Positions 18,106 to 25,873 are shown, counted from the stretch's first letter. The stretch is DNA of 35,748 nt from Rhodospirillales bacterium (GCA_007695045.1 REEP01000076.1:1-35748); one strand, 5' to 3'. Notes: generated by a model not told the origin, from the letters alone. Translations and numbers: made by a program.

Positions 18106-18710
18106 TTGAGAGAGCCATGATCAGGGACGTGGTCAGGAAACTGGGCCGAAGCGTCGCGCTCGCGGTTGTCGCCGTGATATTGGCGACGGCCGCCAGTGCG
18201 GCCGAGTGGATCGTTGACGTGGACGAGAGCCGCATTGGCTTTCGCGCCACGCAGATGGGGGCTCAGTTCGAGGGGCGATTCCATCGTTTCAGCGCGGATG
18301 TGCGGTTCGACCCTGACGACCCCGGGGCCGGTCGTGCCGCCCTCACGGTGGAGATCGCATCGGTTGATACCGGCAATGCCGAACGGGACGAGGCAATGCA
18401 GACCGCCGTCTGGATGGGTGCGGCGGAGCATCCCGCCGCCACGTTCGAGACCGATCGGATCGAGGGGGTTGGTGACGGCCGCTACCGGGCCGAGGGCCGT
18501 CTCAGCCTTCGCGGCACCAGCCGGGAGGTCGTCTTTCCGTTCACGTTCGCGCTCCGGAATGGTGATGGTGATTCGGATGTGGCCGTGGTCACCGGGGAGA
18601 TCCCGGTGAGCCGCACGGAATTCGGGATCGGCCGCGGCGAATTCGCCGGGGACGGAGTGATCGGCGACCGCGTCGTCATCGGGGTTGAACTGGTCGCAAC
18701 CCGCCCGTAA
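18102..18710 (+). CDS. YceI-family periplasmic protein (second copy)
   Basis: A 202-residue YceI protein with a signal peptide ending around ASAAEW. The barrel motifs are more diverged than in the first copy: VDVDESRIGFRATQMGAQFE, RFSADVRFDPDDPGAGRAAL, SVDTGNAERDEAMQTAVWM, EHPAATFETDRIEG and SRTEFGIGRGEF. The start at 18102 overlaps the cytochrome b561 stop (ATGA); an alternative ATG at 18117 also leaves a full signal peptide. It probably acts in the periplasm with the cytochrome; the ligand is likely a polyprenyl or quinone tail, inferred from the family. It ends 14 bp before the converging HpaB-like gene. Confidence 0.92.
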   Translation: MIERAMIRDVVRKLGRSVALAVVAVILATAASAAEWIVDVDESRIGFRATQMGAQFEGRFHRFSADVRFDPDDPGAGRAALTVEIASVDTGNAERDEAMQTAVWMGAAEHPAATFETDRIEGVGDGRYRAEGRLSLRGTSREVVFPFTFALRNGDGDSDVAVVTGEIPVSRTEFGIGRGEFAGDGVIGDRVVIGVELVATRP

Positions 18711-18724
18711 CCGAAGCCGGCACG

Positions 18725-20290
18725 TTATGTCGGCTCCTGGTCGGCGCCAGGACCGTCCATCGAGTTCGTTTGCTCCGAACCGGCCGTTTCGGGCGGCCGG
18801 CATCCCGTGGCGCAGCAGCGGCCCGGCTGGCCCGAGACCCGCAGGCCGTCCGAGGCAACGCCGCGGTCCAGCAACCGCTCGACCAGGGCAACCCGCTCCT
18901 CGAGAGGGTAGTGTCGCCAGATGTCGCGCTTCATCGCCTCCGGCGAGCCGCCACCGTGCAGCGAGATCACCGAGTACCAGCCGCCCTGGTGGGACACGGT
19001 GAGATCCTCGATCAGGCGGGAGACCTCGAGGCGCGCCGCCGCGGGAATGTCCGCCCTTCCGCCCAGGACCGCCATCAGCGATGCCCGGGTCTCGGGGTTG
19101 TGGTCTTCGTCGGGTCCGGGCAGAGCCACGATCAGGCCCCCGGATACCTCATGCGCGATCCGGTGCATGTCGTAGATCCGGGTGGCAAGCAGCAGCTTGC
19201 CGATGTTGGCGAACACCGTGTCCGGCATCATTGCGCCCGACGGATCCCGGCGGCCGTATACCGACGCCGCGACGCCGCACGCAAAGAAGCTTTCGGCGAT
19301 GGTGATGAGGTCCACCAGGGCGTCGCGCAGGTGGTGGTGCCGGCCGGGATCGAGCCCGTTGGCCTCCGTCATCAGCACCCCGGCCCCGATCAGCAGGTCG
19401 CCGAAGCCGGCCCGGGCCCCGATGCAGGAATGGCGGTGGTGGGTGGCATAGGCGGTGGTGAGGAAGCCGGCTTCCTCGTGCTCTCCCGCCATGAACACAC
19501 GATCGTGCGGCACGAACACGTCATCGAAGATGACCACACCGGTGGACTGGCCGTAGCGCCCGGAGAATTTCGCCGCCGCCTCGCCGGGGCGGCCGGCCGG
19601 GCGGGCGACAATGGTCACGCCCGGCGCATCCACCGGCACGGCGCAGCAGACCGCGCATGCGGCATCTTCGGGCGTATGGGTCCGGCACGGCATCACCAGG
19701 AACCCGTGCACGTAAGGCGCACCGGTGACGATGGCCTTGGTGCCGCGGATGACAATTCCGTCCGGACGCCGTTCCTTGATATGGACATAGACGTCCCGAT
19801 TGGCCTGCCCGCCCGGGCGCTTGGAGCGATCCCCTTTGGCGTCGGTCATGGCGATGCCAAGGGTCAGGTCCTGTTCCTGCACCGTATCGAGGTAGGCGAG
19901 AAAGCGCTGGTGATAGTCGGTGCCGCGGGCGGCGTCGGCGCGGTGGGTCGCCTGGAAGATGCCGTTGAACGCATCGTGAACGAGATAGCGCTGGGCGCAG
20001 CCGGCCTCCCGACACACCAGCCGCACCGCTTCGAGCTTGGTCAGCAGGTCGTTCGTCGTCTCGTTGACATGCAGCATCCGGTTGACCCGTCGCCCCGAAC
20101 GCCCCTGCATCGCAGTCATGACATCTTGGTGCGCTGGGTCGTGCGCGAAGTCGTAGGTGACCCCGATCGCGTTGAGACCCGGCGCAAGCCGGGGTTCGTC
20201 GGCAACACTGTCCACCCTCTGGCCGTCGACGAACACCCTCGGCCGGTAGGCGCGCAACGAGTCCCGGTAGTCGACAGCGGTCATCCGCAT
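18725..20290 (-). CDS. HpaB / 4-hydroxybutyryl-CoA dehydratase superfamily flavoprotein lacking full Fe-S ligand set
   Basis: A 521-residue acyl-CoA dehydrogenase-like flavoprotein. Segments such as AMTDAKGDRSKRPGG, DGIVIRGTKAIVTGA, VIFDDVFVPHDRVFMAGE, GARAGFGDLLIGAG and SLHGGGSPEAM resemble AbfD (4-hydroxybutyryl-CoA dehydratase/vinylacetyl-CoA isomerase) more than HpaB monooxygenases. Of the four AbfD cluster ligands as I recall them (C99, C103, H292, C299), only two seem kept: C98 and H285. The others align with Y102 and A292; a Cys at 289 is offset. A [4Fe-4S] cluster is therefore doubtful, and a flavin-only isomerase, dehydratase or monooxygenase is possible. No HpaC-type reductase or CoA ligase is nearby. 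I chose the ATG at 20290, preceded by GGGGAG; an ATG at 20284 is an alternative. The last ~45 residues are a Cys/Pro-rich tail unlike the family. Confidence 0.8.
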   Translation of the reverse strand: MRMTAVDYRDSLRAYRPRVFVDGQRVDSVADEPRLAPGLNAIGVTYDFAHDPAHQDVMTAMQGRSGRRVNRMLHVNETTNDLLTKLEAVRLVCREAGCAQRYLVHDAFNGIFQATHRADAARGTDYHQRFLAYLDTVQEQDLTLGIAMTDAKGDRSKRPGGQANRDVYVHIKERRPDGIVIRGTKAIVTGAPYVHGFLVMPCRTHTPEDAACAVCCAVPVDAPGVTIVARPAGRPGEAAAKFSGRYGQSTGVVIFDDVFVPHDRVFMAGEHEEAGFLTTAYATHHRHSCIGARAGFGDLLIGAGVLMTEANGLDPGRHHHLRDALVDLITIAESFFACGVAASVYGRRDPSGAMMPDTVFANIGKLLLATRIYDMHRIAHEVSGGLIVALPGPDEDHNPETRASLMAVLGGRADIPAAARLEVSRLIEDLTVSHQGGWYSVISLHGGGSPEAMKRDIWRHYPLEERVALVERLLDRGVASDGLRVSGQPGRCCATGCRPPETAGSEQTNSMDGPGADQEPT

Positions 20291-20421
20291 GACGCTTGCT
20301 CCCCGTTTGCTTCCGAGTCCCGCCCGTTGGGGACTGGGGATTTGGGACCGCGGCGACGGTCTACGCCCAACCATCTCCCTGCCGGCAGCCTTGGGCTTGG
20401 CAGCCTTGGCCCGACGCTGAT

Positions 20422-20688
20422 TCAGCGGCCGGAGACGGTAATGAACACCAGCGCCAGAATGGCGAAGAGCACAGTCAGCAAGATGATTCCCGATGCGCGC
20501 TGGCGCTGCGGGGACAGCGTCGGGCCAAACTCCTTCTCCCAGCGTCGCTGCATCTCCGCCCGCTGAAGTTCGTCTTCACTGGCCGGTTGTCCACTGGCCG
20601 GTTGTTCACTGGCCGGTTGTTCACTGGCCGATTCGTCGGTGGCGGGTGGGGCCGGAGGGATTGGTCGTTGGTCGTGCGGCATCAGCAT
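20422..20688 (-). CDS. Small tail-anchored-like membrane protein with SEQPA repeats
   Basis: An 88-residue protein of unknown function. A Pro/Ser/Glu-rich N-terminus contains SEQPA-type repeats (residues about 20-37), then a charged helix (DELQRAEMQRRWEKEF), a short basic patch (SPQRQRAS) and a single C-terminal membrane segment (about 66-84, IILLTVLFAILALVFI) ending SGR. This looks like a cytoplasmic protein anchored by its C-terminus. The ATG at 20688 has GAGA four bases upstream; the second ATG (20682) is also possible. Codon usage and the hydrophobic segment support a real gene, but I do not recognise a family. It is encoded upstream of the HpaB-like gene on the same strand, 131 bp away. 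Confidence 0.6.
   Translation of the reverse strand: MLMPHDQRPIPPAPPATDESASEQPASEQPASGQPASEDELQRAEMQRRWEKEFGPTLSPQRQRASGIILLTVLFAILALVFITVSGR
20577..20635 (-). repeat. 15-bp in-frame tandem repeat, about four units
   Basis: The unit cactggccggttgtt (first copy ending in c) starts at 20577, 20592 and 20607, with a diverged copy at 20622. It encodes the SEQPA/SGQPA run of the small membrane protein and keeps the frame when the copy number changes. Confidence 0.93.
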
Positions 20689-20834
20689 CGATTCTCGGGT
20701 CGGGTCGCGTCTGGCCTGATTTCGGCGGCGATGCAGGATACCGCACTCTGGCCGAAGCCGCCACCGTCCGCAAGGCGGCGTCGGCATCAGCATCGGCGCC
20801 GTGGGCTTGCGGGCAAACCAGGCGGGCACACCAG

Positions 20835-20862
20835 CCGGGCAGCACCGGCCGGGCAGCACCGG
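20835..20862. repeat. 14-bp tandem repeat, two exact units
   Basis: The unit ccgggcagcaccgg occurs at 20835-20848 and 20849-20862, flanked by imperfect copies on both sides. It lies in the non-coding region upstream of the small membrane protein. Confidence 0.85.
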
Positions 20863-21218
20863 CCGAGTGGCGCAGACAGGCCTCTTTTCCTTGAGGGGTC
20901 TTCTCGGATACTGGCATAACGTTAAGGTTGGCCCGAACGCGCCTTTCGCCACCTCCGCTGAAACCATCTACGCCATTGATTCTGATTTGTAAATTTCCAA
21001 AAAACGCAGACATTTGCGCCGGCCGATTTAATGGTCTTTTTTTCCCATCAAAGCTTGAGGCTGCAAGACCCGGTGCCAAACCAAACCGGATCGTACATTT
21101 CCGGGACAAAAAACACATTGCCCCATCGTCGGCTGCCACGCAGTGTGGCGCGCCATTGCAGGCTGGGCGTATGGACTGTTCGCGACAGGTCTTTGCCCTG
21201 GACGCCTTGGCGAAGGCT

Positions 21219-21247
21219 TTGCTGCACTGCAAAATGCGTGTTAAGCT
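21219..21247 (+). promoter_or_regulatory. Candidate glgA promoter
   Basis: TTGCTG (21219-21224) and TAAGCT (21242-21247) are separated by 17 bp; the -35 is fair and the -10 weak. The -35 is embedded in the inverted repeat TTTGC-N6-GCAAA (21218-21233), which could be an operator. The start of glgA is ~200 bp downstream. Confidence 0.27.
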
Positions 21248-21450
21248 ATGGGATCGTTGGGTTTCAAGTCGATGTCCGGATACCGCTTCCCGTCACGTTC
21301 CCGCCGCATCGCCTCCCGGTCGCCGATCGCGGATGCCTTCGACCGCCGTTTCCGGCGCCGCAGCCGCCAATGCCGGGTGGCAGGCATTGCACGCCGAGCC
21401 CCCGCAACCGGGCTGCCGCCTTTTGTCTCAGCAAAAAATGAAGGGCCCCC

Positions 21451-22923
21451 ATGTTCATCGTCATGATTTCGTCAGAATTGGCTCCAGTGGCTAAAGTGGG
21501 AGGACTTGGCGACGTCGTTTTCGGGCTGAGCCGCGAATTGGAGGTCCGGGGCAACTCGGTGGAAATCATTCTGCCCAAATATGACTGCATGTGGTATGAT
21601 GAGATTTGGGGTCTGCACAAAATATGGGATGAGCTATGGGTTCCATGGTATGGCGGTGCGGTCCCGTGTTCGATCTGGTTCGGCTTCGTCCACGGCCGCA
21701 AATGCTTCTTCATAGAGCCTCATTCATCTGATAATTTTTTCACTCGTGGCTGTTTTTATGGCAGTCACGACGATGCCCTTCGCTTTGCCTTCTTTTCCAA
21801 GGCGTCGATGGAATTTCTGCTCAAGTCGGGCAAGCGCCCCGATATCATACACTGCCACGATTGGCAGGCCGGTCTGGTGCCGGTGTTGTTGTTCGAGATC
21901 TATCAAAACCAAGGTATGGACCGACAGAGAGCGTGCTACACAATCCATAACTTCAAACACCAGGGCATAACCGGCGACGCGGTGCTATGGGCAACGGGGC
22001 TTAATCGCCCCGAATACTACAAACACCCGGATCGTTTGCGCGATAACAACCACCCCAACGCCATCAACTTGATGAAGGGTGGCGTTGTTTACGCCAACCA
22101 TATCACCACGGTGTCCCCGCACCATGCGTGGGAAGCCGGCCATACCGACCAGGGGCATGGCCTCGGCCACACCCTCGGCATTCACCAGGCCAAGTTCAGC
22201 GGCGTCCTCAACGGTGTCGACTACGATGTCTGGAATCCGGAGACCGACCGTTTCATCCCCTCTCATTTCAATGCCTGGAATGTGGAGGCCAAGTACCCCA
22301 ACAAGGAAGCGCTCCGCGACCGGCTTTGGCTGAGCAAGGAGTTCAAGCCGCTGGTGGCGTACGTCGGCCGCCTGGACGCACAGAAGGGCGTGCACCTGAT
22401 CCAGCACGCCATGTTCTACGCACTGGAAAAGGGCGCTCAGTTCGTGCTGCTGGGCGCCGCCGGCGATTCCGGCATCAACAATCACTTCTGGCATCTGAAG
22501 CACCAGCTCAACAACAACGCCGATTGCCACCTGGAGATCGGCTTCAACGAACAACTCGCCCACCTGATCTATGCCGGTGCCGACATCATCGTGGTGCCGA
22601 GCCTGTTCGAACCGTGTGGCCTCGCCCAGATGATCGCCATGCGTTACGGCGCAGTGCCGGTGGTGCGCGCCGTCGGCGGCTTGGTGGACACGGTGTTCGA
22701 TCGGGACCACTCGGACAAGCCGGTGGAGTTGCGCAACGGCTACGTGTTCCACGATTCGGACTTTCCTGCGATCGAATCAGCACTCAACCGGGCGATCGGG
22801 TTGTGGTATTCGTTTCCCAAGGAGTTCCGGCGCTTGGTCACCAACGGCATGGCTGCGGACTACTCGTGGGCACAGTCCGGCCATCACTACATGGGCATTT
22901 ACGAGCACGTTCGTGCCAAGTGA
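21451..22923 (+). CDS. glgA: Glycogen (starch) synthase, GT5, cyanobacterial GlgA2 / plant SSIII-IV-like
   Basis: A 490-residue ADP-glucose:1,4-alpha-glucan glucosyltransferase. The N-terminal K-V-G-G-L-G-D (15-21) binds ADP-glucose, HCHDW is at 134-138, VGRLDAQKG at 305-313 and FEPCG, with the catalytic Glu387, at 386-390. Blocks such as LPKYDCMWYD, FFIEPHSSDNFF, YTIHNFKHQG, WATGLNRPEYY, NAINLMKGGVVYAN and DYDVWNPETDRFIP match what I remember of the cyanobacterial GlgA2/plant SSIII-IV branch, not ordinary proteobacterial GlgA. Start: ATG at 21451 with AAGGG upstream. The first ~600 bp use more AT-rich codons than neighbouring genes, while the second half is GC-rich. It converges on a GH57 gene. 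No glgB, glgC or glgP is in the window. Confidence 0.95.
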   Translation: MFIVMISSELAPVAKVGGLGDVVFGLSRELEVRGNSVEIILPKYDCMWYDEIWGLHKIWDELWVPWYGGAVPCSIWFGFVHGRKCFFIEPHSSDNFFTRGCFYGSHDDALRFAFFSKASMEFLLKSGKRPDIIHCHDWQAGLVPVLLFEIYQNQGMDRQRACYTIHNFKHQGITGDAVLWATGLNRPEYYKHPDRLRDNNHPNAINLMKGGVVYANHITTVSPHHAWEAGHTDQGHGLGHTLGIHQAKFSGVLNGVDYDVWNPETDRFIPSHFNAWNVEAKYPNKEALRDRLWLSKEFKPLVAYVGRLDAQKGVHLIQHAMFYALEKGAQFVLLGAAGDSGINNHFWHLKHQLNNNADCHLEIGFNEQLAHLIYAGADIIVVPSLFEPCGLAQMIAMRYGAVPVVRAVGGLVDTVFDRDHSDKPVELRNGYVFHDSDFPAIESALNRAIGLWYSFPKEFRRLVTNGMAADYSWAQSGHHYMGIYEHVRAK

Positions 22924-22956
22924 GGCGCGCCAAGTGAGGCACGCCGAGTGAAGGGA
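22915..22956. repeat. 14-bp tandem repeat spanning the glgA stop codon
   Basis: The unit gccaagtgaggcgc (22915-22928) is followed by gccaagtgaggcac (22929-22942) and a diverged third copy (22943-22956). Each unit carries a TGA; the first is the glgA stop. The repeats fill most of the gap between glgA and the convergent GH57 gene. Confidence 0.9.
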
Positions 22957-22968
22957 GCCGTACCGCTT

Positions 22969-24207
22969 TCAACCGCCGACGGGCGCATCCACGTCCGGGT
23001 TCGAAGCGGCTCCGCCGCCGACCGCGGTCACGGTTGCCTCGGCATCACCCAAATGCTCGGCCACCCGGTCCAGGTCGCCGTGAGCCCGATGAACCCAGGC
23101 TTCCCCCCAGTAGAAATGGCAGCTGGTCTCGGCCCGGAGCAGGCGCCAGCGCGCCTCCGCCAGGTGATGCCCCAATTCCGGATGCTGCGGCGCGAGGCGG
23201 GCCGCCTGCCGTTCCAGGTCGTGAAGCTGCCGGCTCACCGCATGCACCCGCGTCATGGCATCGCGCTGGCTCTGGGACCCCTGCCACTGGTGAAAGTCCC
23301 AGCCATGGTGCTCATCGGTGTTCCAGGCGCCGCGCCGCACCGTCACCCGGCCGTGGGCGCCGAACCGGTCCAGGTATTCGGTGATGAACATCGGGCGCAG
23401 CGAAGAGTAGCCCTGGCGGATCTGCTCCAGCGCTTCGCGATAGAAGTAGGTCCAGAAATTGGCCTTCGGGTTGACGTTGCGGAACCAGCCGCCGTTGTCT
23501 CCGTCGGTGGCGGTGGTGACCAGGGGCGGGAAGTCGCACCACTTCGTCCGCTCGTGCAGTTCGTGGTAGAACCAGCCGTAGTCCATGCCCGACAGCTGCG
23601 CGTTGGACAAATCCCGGTCGCGCACCACGATCACGATGTCCTCGCCATCGTACTCGGCGATGTGCGGCCGATATCGTGTCTCCTGCCACGACATGCTGTC
23701 CACCGGGTCGACGTATTCGCTGTCGACCAACACGTAGCGATACCCCGCGCGCTTGAGGTGCGGAATCATCTCCATGCAGAAGCCCATCTCCGGCGGCCAG
23801 AATCCGGCGAAATGGCCGCGCCAGAAGACATGGCCGGCCAGGGCCTGCCAGCGGGCGATCTGCTCGTCCCAGTCGGCTTCGGGGATCAGCGGCAGCACCG
23901 GATGGTAGTACCCGGTTCCCAGGATCTCGAAGATCTTCTGGTTTTGCAGCGCCCACAACAGGGTGCCGCAATCCACCGTGCCGTACACCCGCCGCTGAAA
24001 CTCCGGCGACGACAGCGTCTCCAGCAGTGTGCCGGACATCGACAGGTGTACCCGGGCGAGATCCTCGTAGCCCCAAAGCGTCCGCGGCATGCGGTCGTAG
24101 GCGAACAGGATCTCCTTCACCTCCCAGGCGTTGGTCTCCAGCAGATCGTCCAGGTTGCTCGGCGGCTGATGCAGGTTCAGCACCAGGGCATGGTAGATCT
24201 CATTCAT
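22969..24207 (-). CDS. Glycoside hydrolase family 57 protein (alpha-glucan-active)
   Basis: A 412-residue GH57 enzyme. Conserved regions seen: NLHQPP (11-16, region 1), GFWPPEMGF (135-143) with the likely nucleophile Glu140 in the WPPE block, VLVDSEY, and TATDGDNGGW (232-241) with Asp235 as candidate acid/base. GH57 members are amylases, 4-alpha-glucanotransferases or branching enzymes; the short length, with no extra domains, fits a single-domain glucanotransferase- or amylase-like protein. The N-terminus (MNEIYHALVLNLHQPP) and GGAGGGG before the ATG at 24207 fix the start. It is convergent with glgA (45-bp gap), which supports a shared role in glycogen metabolism and maybe shared transfer. 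Activity and substrate are not shown by sequence alone. Confidence 0.88.
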   Translation of the reverse strand: MNEIYHALVLNLHQPPSNLDDLLETNAWEVKEILFAYDRMPRTLWGYEDLARVHLSMSGTLLETLSSPEFQRRVYGTVDCGTLLWALQNQKIFEILGTGYYHPVLPLIPEADWDEQIARWQALAGHVFWRGHFAGFWPPEMGFCMEMIPHLKRAGYRYVLVDSEYVDPVDSMSWQETRYRPHIAEYDGEDIVIVVRDRDLSNAQLSGMDYGWFYHELHERTKWCDFPPLVTTATDGDNGGWFRNVNPKANFWTYFYREALEQIRQGYSSLRPMFITEYLDRFGAHGRVTVRRGAWNTDEHHGWDFHQWQGSQSQRDAMTRVHAVSRQLHDLERQAARLAPQHPELGHHLAEARWRLLRAETSCHFYWGEAWVHRAHGDLDRVAEHLGDAEATVTAVGGGAASNPDVDAPVGG

Positions 24208-24441
24208 TGCGCCCCTCCCTCGGGCCATCCTCGGCCGCAGTGCCGAAGGCTATCCCGGGTGCCGGGCCGCGGCAACAGGCGAATGCCCACCGCCGCCCAC
24301 GCGCACGCCTGCTTGCCGGCGCCATTATCCCGGAGGCGCACGAACTCGAACGGCAGCGGAATGACCGTGGTGGGCTCCGGCGCAACCGGCCTCGCGCCGA
24401 CAAAGCTGTGACCCTACGCGGTCTCGTCATCAACGTTTCGC

Positions 24442-25641
24442 TTAATCCAGTTGTAGCACCAGGGTTTTGAGGTACGCGGTCTCGGGCAGGTGAGGATGGA
24501 TCGGGTGGTCCGGCCCGGCACCGGCGGCGCGCACGATCCGGCCGGTGCGGCCGGCCTTGGTCAGACCCGCGGCGCATTCGGCGGTGAATGCGCCCAGTTC
24601 CACATTGTGCGAACACGAGGCCAGGAACAGGAACCCGCCCGGCTCCACCACCCGCGCGGCCAGGCGGGCGAGCTTGCGATAGCCGCGAAGGCCCGCGGCA
24701 ACCTCCTTGCGGGACTTCACGAACGCGGGTGGATCGGCCACCACCAGGCGGAAGCGGGCCCCCTCCCCCACCAGGCCCTCCAGCGCCTGGAACACCTCGA
24801 CGCGCCGGAACGTGCAGCGCGTTTCCACGCCGTTGGCGGCGGCGGCCTTGCGCGCCAAGTCCAGCGCCGGCTCCGAGGTGTCGATGCCGACCACGGCTGA
24901 CGCTCCGCAGGCCGCGGCCCGGACGGCAAAGCCGCCGGTGTGGCAGAACAGGTCCAGCACCGGTCCGCCGGCGGCCAATGGCGCCACGAAGGCGCGATTG
25001 CGACGCTGGTCAAAGAACCAGCCGGTCTTCTGCCCGGCCACCACGTCCGCGAAGAAGCTCAGGTCATCCTCGATCACCGACACCGGCGCTTCGACCGAAC
25101 CTTTGGCGACGGTGACGCCAGTTTGCAGCCCCTCCAGCGCCCGCGCACGGGAATCGTTGCGAATGACGATCGCCACCGGCCGGATCACATCGTCCAGCGC
25201 TTCGATCACCGAAGCGAGGAGGCGATCCATGCCGGCGGTGTTGGCCTGCACCACCGCCACGTCGTCGAACCGGTCGACGACGAGGCCGGCGAGGCCGTCG
25301 GCCTCGGCATGCACCAGCCGGTACCAGGGCCGCGGGTACAGCCGGTCGCGCAGCGCCAGCGCGTGGCGAAGCCGGTCGGCCAGGAACGCCCTGTCCACCA
25401 CCGTCGCCGGATCGCGGTCCAACAGGCGGAAGGCGATCAGGGCATGCGGGTTGAACGTCCCGATGCCGAAGGGCTTGCCGTCCACGCGAACGAGCCGGAC
25501 CACCGTCCCCGGCTCAAGGGCCTTGGCAGCGGCATCCATCCGGATTTCGTTGGCATAGGCCCAGGGGTGCCCCTGGCTCAAGCGGCGGTCCCCTCCGGGG
25601 TTGAGGAACAGGGTCGGCTTCGCGTCGACTTGATCAAGCAT
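24442..25641 (-). CDS. rlmI: SAM-dependent rRNA cytosine-C5 methyltransferase, RlmI-like
   Basis: A 399-residue class I methyltransferase like RlmI, which makes m5C1962 in 23S rRNA. A PUA-like N-terminal domain (about 1-75; LFLNPGGDRRLSQGHPWAY, EPGTVVRLV) binds RNA. A central region with GLVVDRFDD follows. The SAM-binding motif VLDLFCHTGGF is at 228-238, ADPPAFVKSRKE at 302-313, and the catalytic Cys343 lies in ASCSHN. Length and order are typical. The ATG at 25641 begins MLDQVDAKPTLFLNPGG. It lies 234 bp upstream of the GH57 gene on the same strand and is divergent from the cco operon. I see no functional relation to either. Confidence 0.9.
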   Translation of the reverse strand: MLDQVDAKPTLFLNPGGDRRLSQGHPWAYANEIRMDAAAKALEPGTVVRLVRVDGKPFGIGTFNPHALIAFRLLDRDPATVVDRAFLADRLRHALALRDRLYPRPWYRLVHAEADGLAGLVVDRFDDVAVVQANTAGMDRLLASVIEALDDVIRPVAIVIRNDSRARALEGLQTGVTVAKGSVEAPVSVIEDDLSFFADVVAGQKTGWFFDQRRNRAFVAPLAAGGPVLDLFCHTGGFAVRAAACGASAVVGIDTSEPALDLARKAAAANGVETRCTFRRVEVFQALEGLVGEGARFRLVVADPPAFVKSRKEVAAGLRGYRKLARLAARVVEPGGFLFLASCSHNVELGAFTAECAAGLTKAGRTGRIVRAAGAGPDHPIHPHLPETAYLKTLVLQLD

Positions 25642-25761
25642 GCGGTGACCCTAACAGAAGCCGACGCCTTTGGCGCCCGGAACTCATGGTTTCCTGTGCG
25701 GCCGCCCGCCGACTCAAGCCTCTGTCCGCGCCTGAGCCTCAGACGCCAGCGGGCCTGCGCG

Positions 25762-25774
25762 ATTGATTATCAAT
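25762..25774. promoter_or_regulatory. 13-bp palindrome in the cco upstream region
   Basis: ATTGATTATCAAT is a perfect palindrome around a central T. Its arms equal the TTGAT/ATCAA half-sites of FNR/FixK-type boxes, but the spacing is 1 instead of 4, so it is not a standard box. It lies about 100 bp upstream of the cco promoter and about 120 bp from the rlmI start; it could regulate either. Confidence 0.4.
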
Positions 25775-25873
25775 ACCAGCGCCAATATCCGACAGCACTG
25801 GTCGGAAATTTTTCGGTCGACGCGCAGCGGCGGTCAATAAACCTGTAGACAAACCTTTGATATCGCCGCGGTG

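Larger units (their letters stand above)
20689..21450. other. Long intergenic region upstream of glgA, AT-richer than the surroundings
   Basis: No convincing gene was found in these ~760 bp. Short frames here are Arg-, Cys- or Pro-rich and lack motifs. The stretch from about 20920 to 21250 is visibly poorer in G+C than the rest of the window (runs such as tctgatttgtaaatttcc and ggtctttttttccc). It holds a 14-bp tandem repeat (20835-20862), a candidate glgA promoter (21219-21247) and a ~200-bp untranslated leader. The composition, together with the AT-richer first half of glgA, is consistent with acquired DNA. Confidence 0.6.

Noticed and set aside
20621-21232. A 203-codon minus-strand frame upstream of the small membrane protein
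   Set aside because: Composition is Arg/Ala/Pro/Cys-rich with no domain, and its end overlaps the repeat-bearing gene in another frame.
21248-21466. A 72-codon frame in the glgA leader
   Set aside because: Arg/Ser-rich without motif and overlapping the glgA start; looks like chance coding in GC-rich sequence, though a leader peptide is not excluded.
24208-24441. Possible RNA gene between the GH57 and rlmI-like genes
   Set aside because: No tRNA-type T-loop, cloverleaf or strong terminator was found; the gap is probably only a leader or promoter region.
25857-25870. TTGAT-atcg-CCGCG as an FNR/FixK box for the cco operon
   Set aside because: Only one half-site matches; the second half-site deviates at most positions.
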